This document shows positions 1 to 12,008 of a stretch of 64,000 nucleotides of DNA, one piece after another. The notes under the pieces are model-generated. The model did no database searches, was not told the origin of the DNA, and worked only from the letters and a program-made list of their open reading frames with translations. Where the stretch lies: contig JAILWY010000002.1 of NCBI GenBank assembly GCA_022113835.1, forward strand, positions 9,340,501 through 9,404,500, read 5' to 3'. A program made the translations under genes and the position numbers. Within the stretch, counting starts at the first letter, position 1; the number at the start of each line of letters is the position of its first letter. Source of the DNA: Atopsyche davidsoni (taxonomy: Eukaryota; Arthropoda; Insecta; Trichoptera; Hydrobiosidae).

Positions 1-2912
1 TAAATGGTGTAACGATTTATTTAAAACATAATTTTACTCTAACCTAATACCGGTTAGGTTAGTGCTAAAAACGTTTATGTAAAATCATCAGAAAGCGACT
101 AAGAATTTTATTATTTTACACAAAAAGCAGTTCATTAATTCGCTTGTGTAAATCTCTATCATTATACGTTGAAATGGTCCCAACGCGGAATGAAAACCGA
201 TTATCAATGCGACTAACGAACGCATTCGCGGGCACCATTCTCAATTCACGATAATAAATCATCGACAAAAGAAACCAGCTGGAGTTGGAGCCCCGCGAGT
301 GGCGAAGCTCCGTGCACATACAACGGCACCGGAAGTGAGAGTGCTAGAACTTCCTGAACTATTTAACTTGGATTTTCCGACCGCGCGCCTGTCATTCTTG
401 ATCTTAAATCTAATTAACTAAATAAAACCAAAACGCATGACATACCAAAAAGCAGTATCAAATCACGCGTGTAATTACTAATCTTATTCTTCGCTTATAA
501 AACAATATTTAAATCTTTCAGTTTTTCAAATTCGTGTTTAGTATTTACTATTCTCTAGTGTAATATATTCAAACCTAAAAAGTTATTTTATATGTTTTTT
601 AAAAATATGTCATAAAATTGATGTTACTTGCTAGATGGAAAGTTCACTGTGATTGCATGAAAATATTTAAGTAGCTTACCCTCGTCTCATTTAGAGCTTT
701 CACTTTATACGTGCTCAAATAATTTTGATGTGCAAATCATTTAGGGTGGTAGGGCGTTAATCGGCTGCAAGCTTCCGGTTAATTTTTGACGTCCTCCTGA
801 ACGACTGCCGAGCGCGACCGTCCAAATTGATGTTGCACCTGCAAGGCTGCGCTCCAGCCCGCCTGCCCTCCTTCACGCCTCGCCCCAGATTACGAAGACT
901 ATACCTTTGTTTTAGAAGCCTCGATTCTTCCGTTGTCTTTTATTTTATGGCTATTTGTCAAACTGCATCCGAAGCCGCCACCCAGGCGCGGCCGTTTCGA
1001 TTTGTTTTATCCCAAAAATAGTTTTAACGCTTTTTTTATCATATCCGTTACCGACGCGAGAAACTAGCATAACAATCGTAAATTTAATATTTTTTTAAAT
1101 TTTCGACTTTGCTGTTTACGCTTTTACAGTGCTCGGACGGTGGAAGCTGGCAGCTTCCTATTGCTCTCCGATTTGTAATTGAATTCCCGCGGCGTCCGCG
1201 TCCCGGCCCTCGCTCATTAGCCGCCGCGCGCTCTCTCCGCTAATTAATTGCACACATGCGCGCCACGCCTCCCGTTTTAACGCCGCGCCGCGCATTCCCG
1301 CCGGGAGCCTCCGCCTCGTTCGATTCGGGCGTCGCGCTTTTTTCCGCTCGCTCTTAATCGCTCATAAAGATTTACATCGGAATGAGTCGGCGGCGCTCGA
1401 TGTCTTCATGCCGCGCCGCCTTCTCGGAAGCGCCGCGAGACGCGCGATATCTACGAGTAGTACGCCGCCGGGACTCGAAGCGGACACTTTCGCTGAGATG
1501 CGATCGATTCGGCTAATGCGCGGCTCTGAAGCCGAGGCGGGGGAATCTGCGGCCGCTTCCCGGGCGATAAATAAACGCCGAAAACGCAATCGAGTCGCGC
1601 GCCGCTGCAAATGAGGTTTAACGATATCATTACGGCGAGGGCCGGCGCCGGGGCCGCCCGGTGGCAGATCGGATATTTTTAATCGATCGGCGCTGCAGGA
1701 GCTGCAGAGCGGAAGGTCCGCGGGGAGTTAACGATCTGCGCAATCATCATCAAGTTCCCGCAGCGGATTTAAAGGCTTTTCCCGCTAATGCTTCCAGAAA
1801 AAGCGACTCCGCGGCCGAGGCTCCTCCGAGGCCGCTTCGCCGGATTCGGCTGCGCCAGATTGCAACAGCGTTTAGTTTGTCAATGGCGGGTGTTTTGCGG
1901 CGGATCTCTGGGCGTTTTACTGCAGCCTTTGATGTATGCACTATATTTTATTGCCCCCGCGCAAGTCTCTCCTCCCATGGCATTGTGCTGTATAATTACC
2001 GGGTCTTGCAGAGTGAGATAAAAAAGCGGACAGCTTTATTGTCTCAGGTCGGGCGCGCCTTGCAATTTTTTATATCGTGTATTTTTTGACTTTTATTGGT
2101 GTAAAAAATTTAGAGAGATGTAAAACCACCGTACTCGAGTCGTTTAGACGCTGCGGGTTTAAGTGATTTACGATTTTTAAATTCTTAACCTTTATCTCGC
2201 AGTGCTTTATTAGGTCCGCATTCTATCTGTCTGAGGTATTGAGATCTGATTCACCAAACTGACTACGCTATAAATTAAAATAGTAATTTTACCCTATACC
2301 AGTATTTCTCTCCGTTAACTATGCCGGTCTGTTATATTAATGGAATGTAGTCCAAAGAAATAATCGCAGATTTATTAAAAGAAATGCTCGCATTGAATTG
2401 TAATGTAATATTAACAAGTAACAAAAAAATTACTTATCATTGTAGTTCATATTCTCATTTGACGCAGCACTTTAAAGTTATTTTGTGTAGATAATTTATT
2501 AAGCACAATGTGCTGTTTAAGTTTTGTGTCCGAGCGAGCGTCGTTTCTGTACTTACAATGCGTAAAGACGCATTGTCGTAGAACACAAAAGTCAATACTC
2601 CTCGCAGCGCGCCCGCCTGGGGCATCAGCCATGTGGATCGTGCATTGTACCTGTGAAACGGCCAATTCGACTGTCTCAGTATAATAACATCCTACATTAG
2701 TTCATTTCAATATTCGTGGATCAACGACTACGATTTCATCCTTTTCATTAGGTTTTCACTATGTGAATTGTTAACAGCTAAGAAGTGACAAATCTTTTAT
2801 AAATCCGAAGTACACAGTTTTTAAGCAGCTTGAGTCGAAGAAATGAGTGTAATCCAACAGTTGTAGTTCCCAGCGGAGGCCCTTGATCCTGCAGGCCACA
2901 GCAGGCGGGTTT

Positions 2913-2955
2913 CAGGGGCTCCAGGGGTTCCGGGGCTCCGGGACTCCGGGGGCTC
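2913..2955. repeat. 8-9 bp imperfect tandem repeat
   Basis: Five degenerate units of the type CAGGGGCTC / CGGGGCTC stand in a row inside a GC-rich patch of the upstream intron. It is G-rich on the plus strand. No coding or regulatory role can be read from it. Confidence 0.75.
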
Positions 2956-5900
2956 CGGCCCAAGGCGGCCTCGTGCGTGCGGCAGCGCTAAACGGACCGT
3001 GAAAACTCAATCCATGGCATAAAAGCAATAACAGACGATGATTATCCAGAAAATTGAATACTTTTGCACGCGAATTATATAAATTATGGAGTATGAAGCC
3101 CTGCTTATGAAATTACATCACTTTAGTGTACTTTAGAACACCGCTTATTGATAATTTTGAACTTACCATTTATTATAGAACAATTATATGTTGTGGCGTT
3201 GGAAGTTCAAAAATATTACGGAGTTGCTAGTCACCAAAGCAAATAACTAAAGGTTTTAAATATATACATACTATGCATGTAAATATATATTCTATATTTA
3301 TCAATGACGCTTGAATGAGGCTTTATTGTATTTAGTATAAAAAGCTTCTTATGCCAGGGCTTATCGGGTGACATCTTCCCAATCAAGCTCAATATCAAAT
3401 CATTCAAGCTCGCACACGGAGCAGGTTAGTGCGTGCTGATTGAAAATGCCAATTGCACATATTAGGTACCGAACGCCTCGCACGAGAAAAAGTCCAATTA
3501 CGTCCATCGCGCCCGTTAAGTCTCGGCGGCTCGGGCGTCGCGTCCGAGAAGTGTGCAAATTTAATGAAAACATAAAATTCCTCGCGCGGGATTCGAGCCA
3601 CATTTCTGCGCATCCCGCGGCTCGGAAGGCAGCATTTCTTGCACTCGGTCAATTTGTAGCCGCTTCCGCGAACCCGCGACAATATAGCACCTGCAGTGTC
3701 AACGGCGTTTTTGCAATGGTGACTGCGCCGCGCTCAGGGGTAGATTTGTGTATAACCTTCGAATTGAATAGCAAAGCACGGTGATTTTAATATATCTGAA
3801 TGCGTGATGTATCAGGGAAGCGCGGGTGTACGGGTATTGCGAGTAAATGCGAATGCGTGTTATTCCTTTGTCCGTGTCAATTAATTTATCCGTATTCACC
3901 GTCGCGCTTAGCTCTGCCCGAGGCGTGGAAGGCTCGAGAGGTAGCGATGGCCGACCGATGATTTGCGGCTCGTTGAGACATTCCGGCCAGGCGACGGCTT
4001 CCCCGGGGACGGAGAGGAATCCGCTTTTTGTCCGCGGCCGGCGAGGTGTGAGAGGGACGCAGATCTGTGACCCTGGCGTTTTCGCTCGCCAGACTGCTTC
4101 GAAAATCGCATCTCCCGCGATTCCAGCTCTCCTATAACCCGTTAATTGGAATTGCACTCAGTCAAACAACAATTGCCCTCGCTGTTTTGCGTAGTTCATC
4201 ATATAAGCGTAACTATAAAACTACTTTCCGCTTCACTATTTATTTATTTTTGAAACATGTTTGAATCTATCACAGACCTTGCTCGATCAATTGGTACCAT
4301 AAAACAAAGGTTATAAATGGTAAAACACCATTGCTTTCTCGTTTAGTCAAAGTGCATATATAAGAACTTAAGAAGCACCTCTAGGGAGACTACCGGAGTT
4401 TGTAACAAAAAATGAATTTTTCTCCATACTCGGACCGTGCAGTTTTTATCATACTTCAGATGGAGTGTTACTAATGGACCTGTGATATATATACTTATAT
4501 GTATATATATATATAATATTCGTAACTCAGAATTCACTCTGTGATTTGTACAACGCTAGCCTTCTCGAGAGTTAGCAGCTCGGGTTACATTTCGCTAAAT
4601 ACTAAATATTGGAGTATCGCGTCGCAGGTAAGGTATACCGCCCCATATAGCATGGGAGACAGCCTGCTTTTGACAGGTGATTGAATACGAAACAGGTGTA
4701 CGGCTCGGCTCGTTCTCTCGTCGAATTTATGGCGCCCTAATCTTTTTATGATCCTAATCATTCGAATGTTCGTATTGACACGGAGTTGTATATCACCCGT
4801 CACTCGAAATACATATAAATTAGTCCAACGAAGATCAAACAATAGCTCGTTGACTGCGTTCTCAGAATAGCGCTAGTGAATTCACACCATCCTTGTTTTA
4901 CCTTTTTAATTTTACATATATAAGCAGTACGTGCATTGGAAATGTTTATTTGTTTATATTTAATCCTTGTGTGAATTGCACACCTTCACATGCGTCAAAA
5001 CAAGCGGTGATAAGATTGTAAATTAAATTTTAAAAAATTCTGCGTTATCCTTAATTTTTAATTATTTTTTACTCTCGTTACTTGTCGTGGCGTTTGCGTC
5101 AGTCTGCGGTCATGGGACGACATTTATCGACAGACTGTCTCACGCAAGGGTACCCGCAAGACCAGCAGAGTTTGCGTAGTTTTATTCAGGTGTTGAATGG
5201 GCGACTTCGGCCCTCGGCGCCCTTTGTGTGGGCTCCTTTCATGGCTCTGGCCACCTCTGCGGGTAATGGCTGAGACGAGCATCGTCCGTCCTGGGCCCCG
5301 AGGCTCCTCAGCGGACACGGAGGACATTCGGCTGCACCAACTGCATCGATGCGAAGAATGCAAACACCCCGTCGCCATTCTGCGCCCGCTGTTATTCTAT
5401 TAAACGATCTAAACGAGAAGGAAGCGAACCGAGAGGCTTTTTTTTTGAAGCGAGTCCGGCATTTGTGTTTTCATTCATCCATAACTCTGTTAGCGCTTAG
5501 TTCGAAAACAAACCATACTGAGACACATAGACTTCAAAGGTAAATAAATGTTGATGTCGAGTAATCGATTAATTAAACCAACCAATGATGGTTGGTTATT
5601 TGTTAAAGCTAGGCAAGCTGTTTGATGTCGGAACACATATACTACGACTTTGTTAGCTTGACTGGCCGTATATCTCAATTTCATAAATTGTTAGTTTTGG
5701 TAATAGAATTTGTTTTTGAAGTAATTTATTTTTATTGTTAAACATGAGATTTCTCATGTTTCTAACTATCATCGTTGCTTGTATCCCTGTTAATATTAGT
5801 AAGAGTTAAAAAAATGTTTATTTCTTTTATGATTGAGTCTGAGCAGCGACAGTGTCGGGAATGATCAAAGAAACGTTTTTCCAACCTTGGTAGTATTGAA

Positions 5901-6080
5901 TAATGATGCGTAAAATACATCGGCGATATAAATCTCAATTGGATCCACGGAGTTTGACGCGGCGCGCTCTCCGCCCTGTGCAGTGTTTACCGTTCAAAAC
6001 GCGCAGTAGGAGCGCGGGGCCGACACAATGCGGTGCGACAGCCGCGAAAAACAGAATTGAATTAAACAGAAACTAGCAGC

Positions 6081-6156
6081 GGGGGACCCGGGCCCGGCGG
6101 GGGGACCAGGGGGGGACCACGGGGGGACCGGGGACCCGCGGGGGCCCGGCCGGGGA
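6081..6156 (+). repeat. G-run low-complexity block
   Basis: Repeated GGGGGACC-type units give many runs of four to seven G on the plus strand, within a GC island of the upstream intron. In a transcript it could form a G-quadruplex (inference). The overlapping reverse-strand open frames are proline/glycine-rich products of the low complexity, not a gene. Confidence 0.7.
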
Positions 6157-8439
6157 GAGAGGCGTGCTAACGTGAATTGGAAATGGGATGAAGCGATTTG
6201 GCTGACAAAGGACGGCCCCAGAAAAGAGCAAGCGGGCCGCGGCGCCGGGGCCCTCCGCGGGGCCCCCGGCGGGCCAGTCAAAACAATCGCCGGGATTTAA
6301 ATATATTTCAGCAAAATACACCGCTATTAATAAATAAACACTGAAAAACATTACCATCGCTCCAAAAGGGGGACGAAGCGTTTGAATACAGATTAACTTG
6401 AGCGGTGTTTTTCTTATTTTTTTTATATCCATCAATGGATTTATAAAATATCAAACGTGGGCAAAATCGTGGTGAGAATATATTATATACTATTATAATA
6501 AAAATTATATTTTTAAACAATTTTTTTTAAAATTTCATATGGCATGTAAATATGATATCATATAAATAACAGTAAATTCGTTGAATCTTGATATTGCAGC
6601 TTTTAATTCTATCAACATATTTATAGGAAGTTTTGTGAATAAAACAGCAATAAACGGGAAACCTAGCTCTTAATCAATATAAACAAGTCCGGTTTTTGTT
6701 AAATATTGAAAAAACTAGACGGCTGATATTCACAAGAATGAAATGCACGCATGGTCTTTAAACGCAGGCCCCATTTTACTTACAATATGACAAAGCAGCT
6801 TAAGTTAGTGTAATTTTAAAGCATTATTACAAACATCCACAATCAACCAGTCACAACTATAATATTGTTTTGTGAGAAAATTGGTATGATTTTTATTATT
6901 TTTATAATGTACTATTTTGCTAATAAAAAGTTACTGAATAGCTGTTTGTTGAATAATTGAAAACCAGAGGGGCATATGCATTTCATTTTTGAATCCCCGT
7001 AAAAATAATGATATTTCTAAGTAGTTGATTGATTTATTCGTCGCGTATGAACGACCACCCTTATAATTTATTACTGGAATTGATAAATTAAGTGAGCTTT
7101 TACAATAATGAGGTTTTGATGTTTGTGGTAATATTCGCAATAGAAAGACGTGAATATGACATCCACTTTGATAATAAATAATATAATTGTATGCCTAGAA
7201 GTAAAACACTTATAAAATTTAACATTGTTAAAAAAAAAAATTTGTTAAAAAGCAGTCGCGTCAACTAAACTAAATATTTCTTTTAATTAAAAATATATGT
7301 CGTAATTGTGGTTCTTGGGTGTATTTTTATAAAAAAAGAGTATCTTTATAATAAGTATAATATACAGCAAAATAATAATTTATTACAAAAAAAAACAAAC
7401 TACTAAAAACATCAGAAACAATAACATGAAAAATACAACTTTTAAACCCTCGTCTTTCAGCCGAGAAAAAAAGCCTCGTTTTAAAATTTCATGTACGCAT
7501 TTACTCTTGCAGCTTTAACCAATTTACAAAAGTTTTAAAAGGACACACGAGTTTCCTTTTTACTTTCGCTGGTGTCTGATTTTTTCTCACCACCAAGGAC
7601 GCTTAATTTTTTCCGTAACGGGACCAGGTTTTTGTGCAGAGCCGTGCGGAGTTCCTAGAGCGATACCATGAAGATAACAAAAGCCCCTTCGACGTGTTTT
7701 GTTGTAATTTCTACCTGCCAAACGGTGGGGCGAGCGCATTTCAAGATATATGGCCCCCGTACAAGGCATGTCATATTTCAAAAATAAATACACTCGCTTT
7801 GTTTTGGCAGTTCCTGGATGCACCGTGTGCGACTCGGCTGCGAATTGAAAACAATAATTTTTGACCACTTTATTTTAAAAGGTTTTTTGGGAGATAACAA
7901 TTAAAATTAATCATTCTGGAAAATGGGGTCTTGTGGAAGGAATTCTGATTATGAGTATCGTCTGGAGATACTTTCTAAAAAGGGTTCGCATTTTGCAGAA
8001 AAATGCACGTTTTTGCGGAGACCTCTGTTTTTAAAATCCAATGCACGACCATGTACTGATTGCCACTGTCCACATTTAAGAGATGACATTAACAATGTAT
8101 TTAAATATAAAATTGTATGTGCTCAATTACGTCAGATGATGGTTAAAAAAATACTGAACTAAGTTAAAGTAACTGGCCTATCGTTAGATATTTTGTTGTT
8201 GCTATACTATTGCTGGTGATTTACGTATATTTATATGTATTATTCATAATATTATGAATTCACGATTTAAGCACAAAACGGTACTGTTGTCTATCCTTGT
8301 GAGATACACAAATTTTATTTTATAGTATTTAGCATTTTTTTCATAAACAGCTGAAGTCAAAATATTGTGTTTTATTCAATTCTTAAATAAAAGCCACATA
8401 ATAAAGATTATTGATAGATATTTTTATTGAATTTTAACA

Positions 8440-8481
8440 CAGTGTCTATTGAATAGAATGTTGTTTACTAAATAGACACTG
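8440..8481. repeat. Short perfect inverted repeat (11-bp arms)
   Basis: CAGTGTCTATT at 8440-8450 is followed after 20 bases by its exact reverse complement AATAGACACTG at 8471-8481. It would fold as a simple hairpin. No longer arms, target-site duplication or known microRNA seed was recognised. Confidence 0.5.
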
Positions 8482-9241
8482 CACTCTCTTTACGTTGCCT
8501 CTCTTAATGTGTGTATCAAATTAATACAAACATGCTCGTTATGCCTTATGTGTACTCGAGCCTGGCATAAGTTTTTCGTAAATATTTGAAATTAATTCAG
8601 CGGGTTCAAACAAATTGTTAACCAATGTATAGGCAGTTGAATTAGTACTCGGCTGAAGTGAGTCGCTATAGCGACAAGAACTGAAAGAGGTACTTGATGA
8701 ATAATCGGAACACGATCGCGGGCACAATCGCCTGAAAAGGCCCCACAAAGACAATTGTCTGGCTAAAAGGTGAATTGTCCCGCTTTGTACAGCAATTACC
8801 ATTGTGGAGTCCCTCCGCCGGGACTCGAGGCCGTGCCCCCGCCGAGTGCTCCGGCGTGCCGTTATGTCGATGATTTACAACGCCCGAAAAAATCTTTCAA
8901 ACCAAAAAAAACGAGGGCCGCGAGTATTTCGAAGGGAAGAGGCCGTGAAACATAAAACCCTATCCTTTCAGTGCGCATACGCATCTACCAAATCTGAGGC
9001 GAAGACAAAAAATACCAACCGGAGAGCGAGCTGGCCCGGGACTGCTCACCAGCTTATTTATGTACTATATATTCAACAACTTTCTTATTCACTCATTTGT
9101 CTTATTTATGTATAAAAAGATATTCTGCAGAAAACAGTATTTTATAAGGTATTTATAAAATCGTTGCAGTGAAAATCAACGCAAATTGAAGTACATCATT
9201 TTTAAGTACAGAATCGGTAATTTTGTGGAATAATTTAAATT

Positions 9242-9397
9242 AAATACTTGAGTGATTTTTCCACATGCTAATTTTTATTGGTAACCGGTTCCGCCAACCT
9301 TTCACGTTGGCATTATCAAACTGAGTTGCCAACGTGAAAGATTGGCAAAACCGGTCATCAATTAAATTCAACATGGGGAAAAATCACTCAAGTATTT
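9242..9397. mobile_element. Foldback/MITE-like palindromic element
   Basis: Two arms facing each other span about 156 bp. The outer 21 bases (9242-9262) are a perfect reverse complement of 9377-9397. The inner arms, ACCGGTT..GCCAA.CTTTCACGTTGGCA and its complement, match with about three mismatches around a loop of about 14 bases near 9313-9326. The 8-mer ATTTAAAT occurs just outside both ends (9233-9240 and 9408-9415), which could be an 8-bp target duplication of hAT type. It is AT-rich and self-complementary, however, and the right copy sits about 10 bases from the arm end. There is no coding capacity. The most likely reading is a non-autonomous DNA transposon (MITE/foldback) in the hth intron; a long structured RNA hairpin is an alternative. 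Confidence 0.7.
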
Positions 9398-11900
9398 TTT
9401 ATAAAATATTTAAATGGAATTCCACCAAGTACTCTCTGTCAAAAATATTGATTATTTTGTATAATTTAAAAATAAATGAATTTGGTTTAATTGAGTTTTA
9501 AGTAAGTATACATTGACTAAGTATTTGTTATATTTTTTGTCCTACCAGTATTATATAAAAGAAACACAATTTATTATTTGAATTTTTGGTTTGGCTGTTA
9601 ATTGTATCAAATAATAATTACAATATATGAGTGATGTTTTATACCATTGAAATATTATATTTACAACGCATATTTGTCATTTATAACATAAACAGATTAA
9701 GGTATTTAAAAACATACATAATCCGAAACTATTTTTAGAAAGTATGCTTTAAAAATAAATATAAAATATTTGAATGTCTAACTAGCAACTGAATATTTAA
9801 AACGCAACATAAATTGCGCACATAGTAATTTGTTTTTTTATTTTTTTTTATTAATAATTATGTTGAAGAGCAGCAGAAATTCCACACGATCCGAAGCAGC
9901 TGCGAAAACAGAGCCTTCAAAGACGATTATTAATAATTCATAATCTTTGTTAGATCATCTGTGTTTGTTATTTGTTTTACTTATGGGATGGAATTAGAGG
10001 TCACTCGCTAGGCGGCTCATCTCACCTGCATTAAAATAGGACTTTGTTATTCTCGACTGGAATATTAAATTGAACATGTGTGCTTCGATTCCGTTCCCAC
10101 ACCGGTGTGGAAGACGCGATGAGCTCGAATCATACAGAAGTTAAATATTTTGGCTTCGTTCAGTTGCGAGTTTTTGGTCGCGCCCGCCATGTGCGCCGCT
10201 GATGAACGTGTCTTCACTTAGTCCCCGGCCCACCATTCCGGCCGAGGCAAAAAAATCTTATTTTTAGAACAAATCCTCTCTCCTCGACACGTCTTGTTTT
10301 TTCTAAATTTTGCCATCGACTGAACAAAAACAAACGGAATGCTCAAAAACTCGGTCCTGCGGGGCGGGAGCGTCCGCTCGTCCTCGTCTCCCCGGCTGCG
10401 GGCCCTCGCGAGAGACAGGGATGGGATTATATTTCCTGTTTTGTCTGACACGGGGATAGGCCCGGAGTTATCCTAAATAATCCCGACGTCCTGCCAGGAC
10501 TCGGGGATTCTGTCCGGGATGAGTTCCTCCGGCACTTTTGGGCGTTATAATCTGCTTTTTGCCATATGAGACTGGGAAAGGTTATCCCAATACGAGACTC
10601 GCCGCAGTGGAGCAGGGAATATCCACGAAACATTTACAAACAAAACCAATATTCAAGAATATAGTATTTTAAAAGTCCACAAGTTTAGGGGAAATTCCAT
10701 CAATTCAAGACAATTTCGAAATTAACTCAATTTTAGAAAGTTTTATGTTATTTATAATGCAAAGTTTAAGAATTGGTTCCACGATTGTGGAAATGATTTT
10801 CTGTCAATATTGCAAAAATAACTTTACTTCTCGGGGCTTAGTTTAAAGAATTGCAGCTGTGAGGTATACAAAATTTAGATTTAAATATTATAGACATCTC
10901 TTAAAATTAAAAAAAAAAAAAAACTCTCTTTTACCAGCTTGGACGTAACACCACGTCGAATGGATCAATGCTAGATCAAAGTTATCAAAGTTAGAACTCT
11001 TCATTAGCAAAAATTCATTTTGTAAAGGGTTCATATTAATATTGCATCCTTTAAAATATTATTAAAGGATAAATAAATTATTTTCTTACAGTTGTAATAT
11101 TTATCCAGGACTGTCTTGATCTCTTACCGCAATTCTACCCACTACAGTACAGCGCCATCAAAATTATATTGCGATATAACTTTAATGACATATTATATAA
11201 TTTATACCCAGGTACTATAAATGATCTAGAATGGTGCCGAATTATAAAGCTATATTTAATTAGTAAAGGTGTTGAATCTGTCTAGACTCCATCCGTGTTA
11301 ATTAGTCCATTACGCGAATAGTACTCTGTCATTAGAGATGTATTTATGCCTCTGTCTACCTGAGGTACCAATTCCAGTTTCTATTGTTTGTGTAAAATAT
11401 TACTCTCTCTTCGCCGAACAGAGAACTAACAAGAATTTTTCCTTGAAGTCAGGTAATTCACAGAGTTAGTGTAGGAAGGTTCGATGAAAAATTAAAACAT
11501 ATAAATAACCTACAAAATTACTTAATCTAATTAGTAAAATATTTTTTTTGTTTGAATATGTATTATACGATTTTTGAATATGATCCCTTATTGGATTGAA
11601 TTTTGGAGTAATATTAATATAGCTAGTTTTTGAGACATTTATTTGTTTTGAGTAAGATTTATTATGGTAGTTCACACATACTTATTTTTATGTATTGTAT
11701 GTTTTCTTCTAAAAATAACCCGATGATGGTTACTTATGCTATTAAAGAAACTAGTAATGGAGTGCGAGTAGTAAAAATATTTTGAACAATTGAGTATTAA
11801 GTTGAACTGTTTATGTCGTTTATGGGATTTAAGTTCAAGGAGATCTTTAGGGTCTTCTTGTTTATCACGTATCGGCTTTAAGAATGTGGGTCCCTAGTCG
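9398..11900 (+). other. hth: hth upstream intron, part 2, AT-rich
   Basis: Mostly AT-rich sequence with an A-tract near 10909-10923 and one GC-rich patch at about 10190-10610. No exon, RNA gene or recognisable transposon was found. A small hairpin (ATCCTTTAA..TTAAAGGAT, near 11046-11071) is the only other structure noted. Confidence 0.6.
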
Positions 11901-11950
11901 AGTCCCCGGGTTCCACGCTTTAGCGCCCGTGGGGCTTGTCACCGTTCCAT

Positions 11951-12008
11951 GGGGCCCGGGGGCGGGGGCGAGGCGGGGCGGGGCGGGGGCGGCAGGGGCG
12001 GGCTGGGA
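11951..12008 (+). repeat. G-run low-complexity block (GGGGCGG-rich)
   Basis: Runs of three to five G separated by C, GC or A form repeated GGGGCGG/GGGGGCGG units on the plus strand. It resembles clustered GC boxes or G-quadruplex sequence. The open frames through it are glycine/arginine-rich translation of the repeat. No promoter can be asserted. Confidence 0.65.

Larger units (their letters stand above)
1..9241 (+). other. hth: hth upstream intron, part 1 (5' end outside window)
   Basis: Non-coding as far as I can see. AT-rich sequence alternates with CpG-rich islands at roughly 1140-1880, 2860-2990, 3470-3700, 3900-4130, 5080-5350 and 5950-6290. Open frames in the islands overlap on several frames and both strands, match no family I know and are what high GC gives by chance. 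Small repeats inside are listed separately. I looked for the missing upstream Hth coding segment (the part ending just before 'IRQEKP', with the conserved FEKCELATCTPR and ESFNEDI motifs) and did not find it, so this is taken as intron. No tRNA-like or rRNA-like sequence was noticed. Confidence 0.7.

Noticed and set aside
41..62. GGTTAGGTTAG looks like the insect telomere repeat TTAGG.
   Set aside because: Only two units, and the surrounding bases form a small palindrome; no interstitial telomere array.
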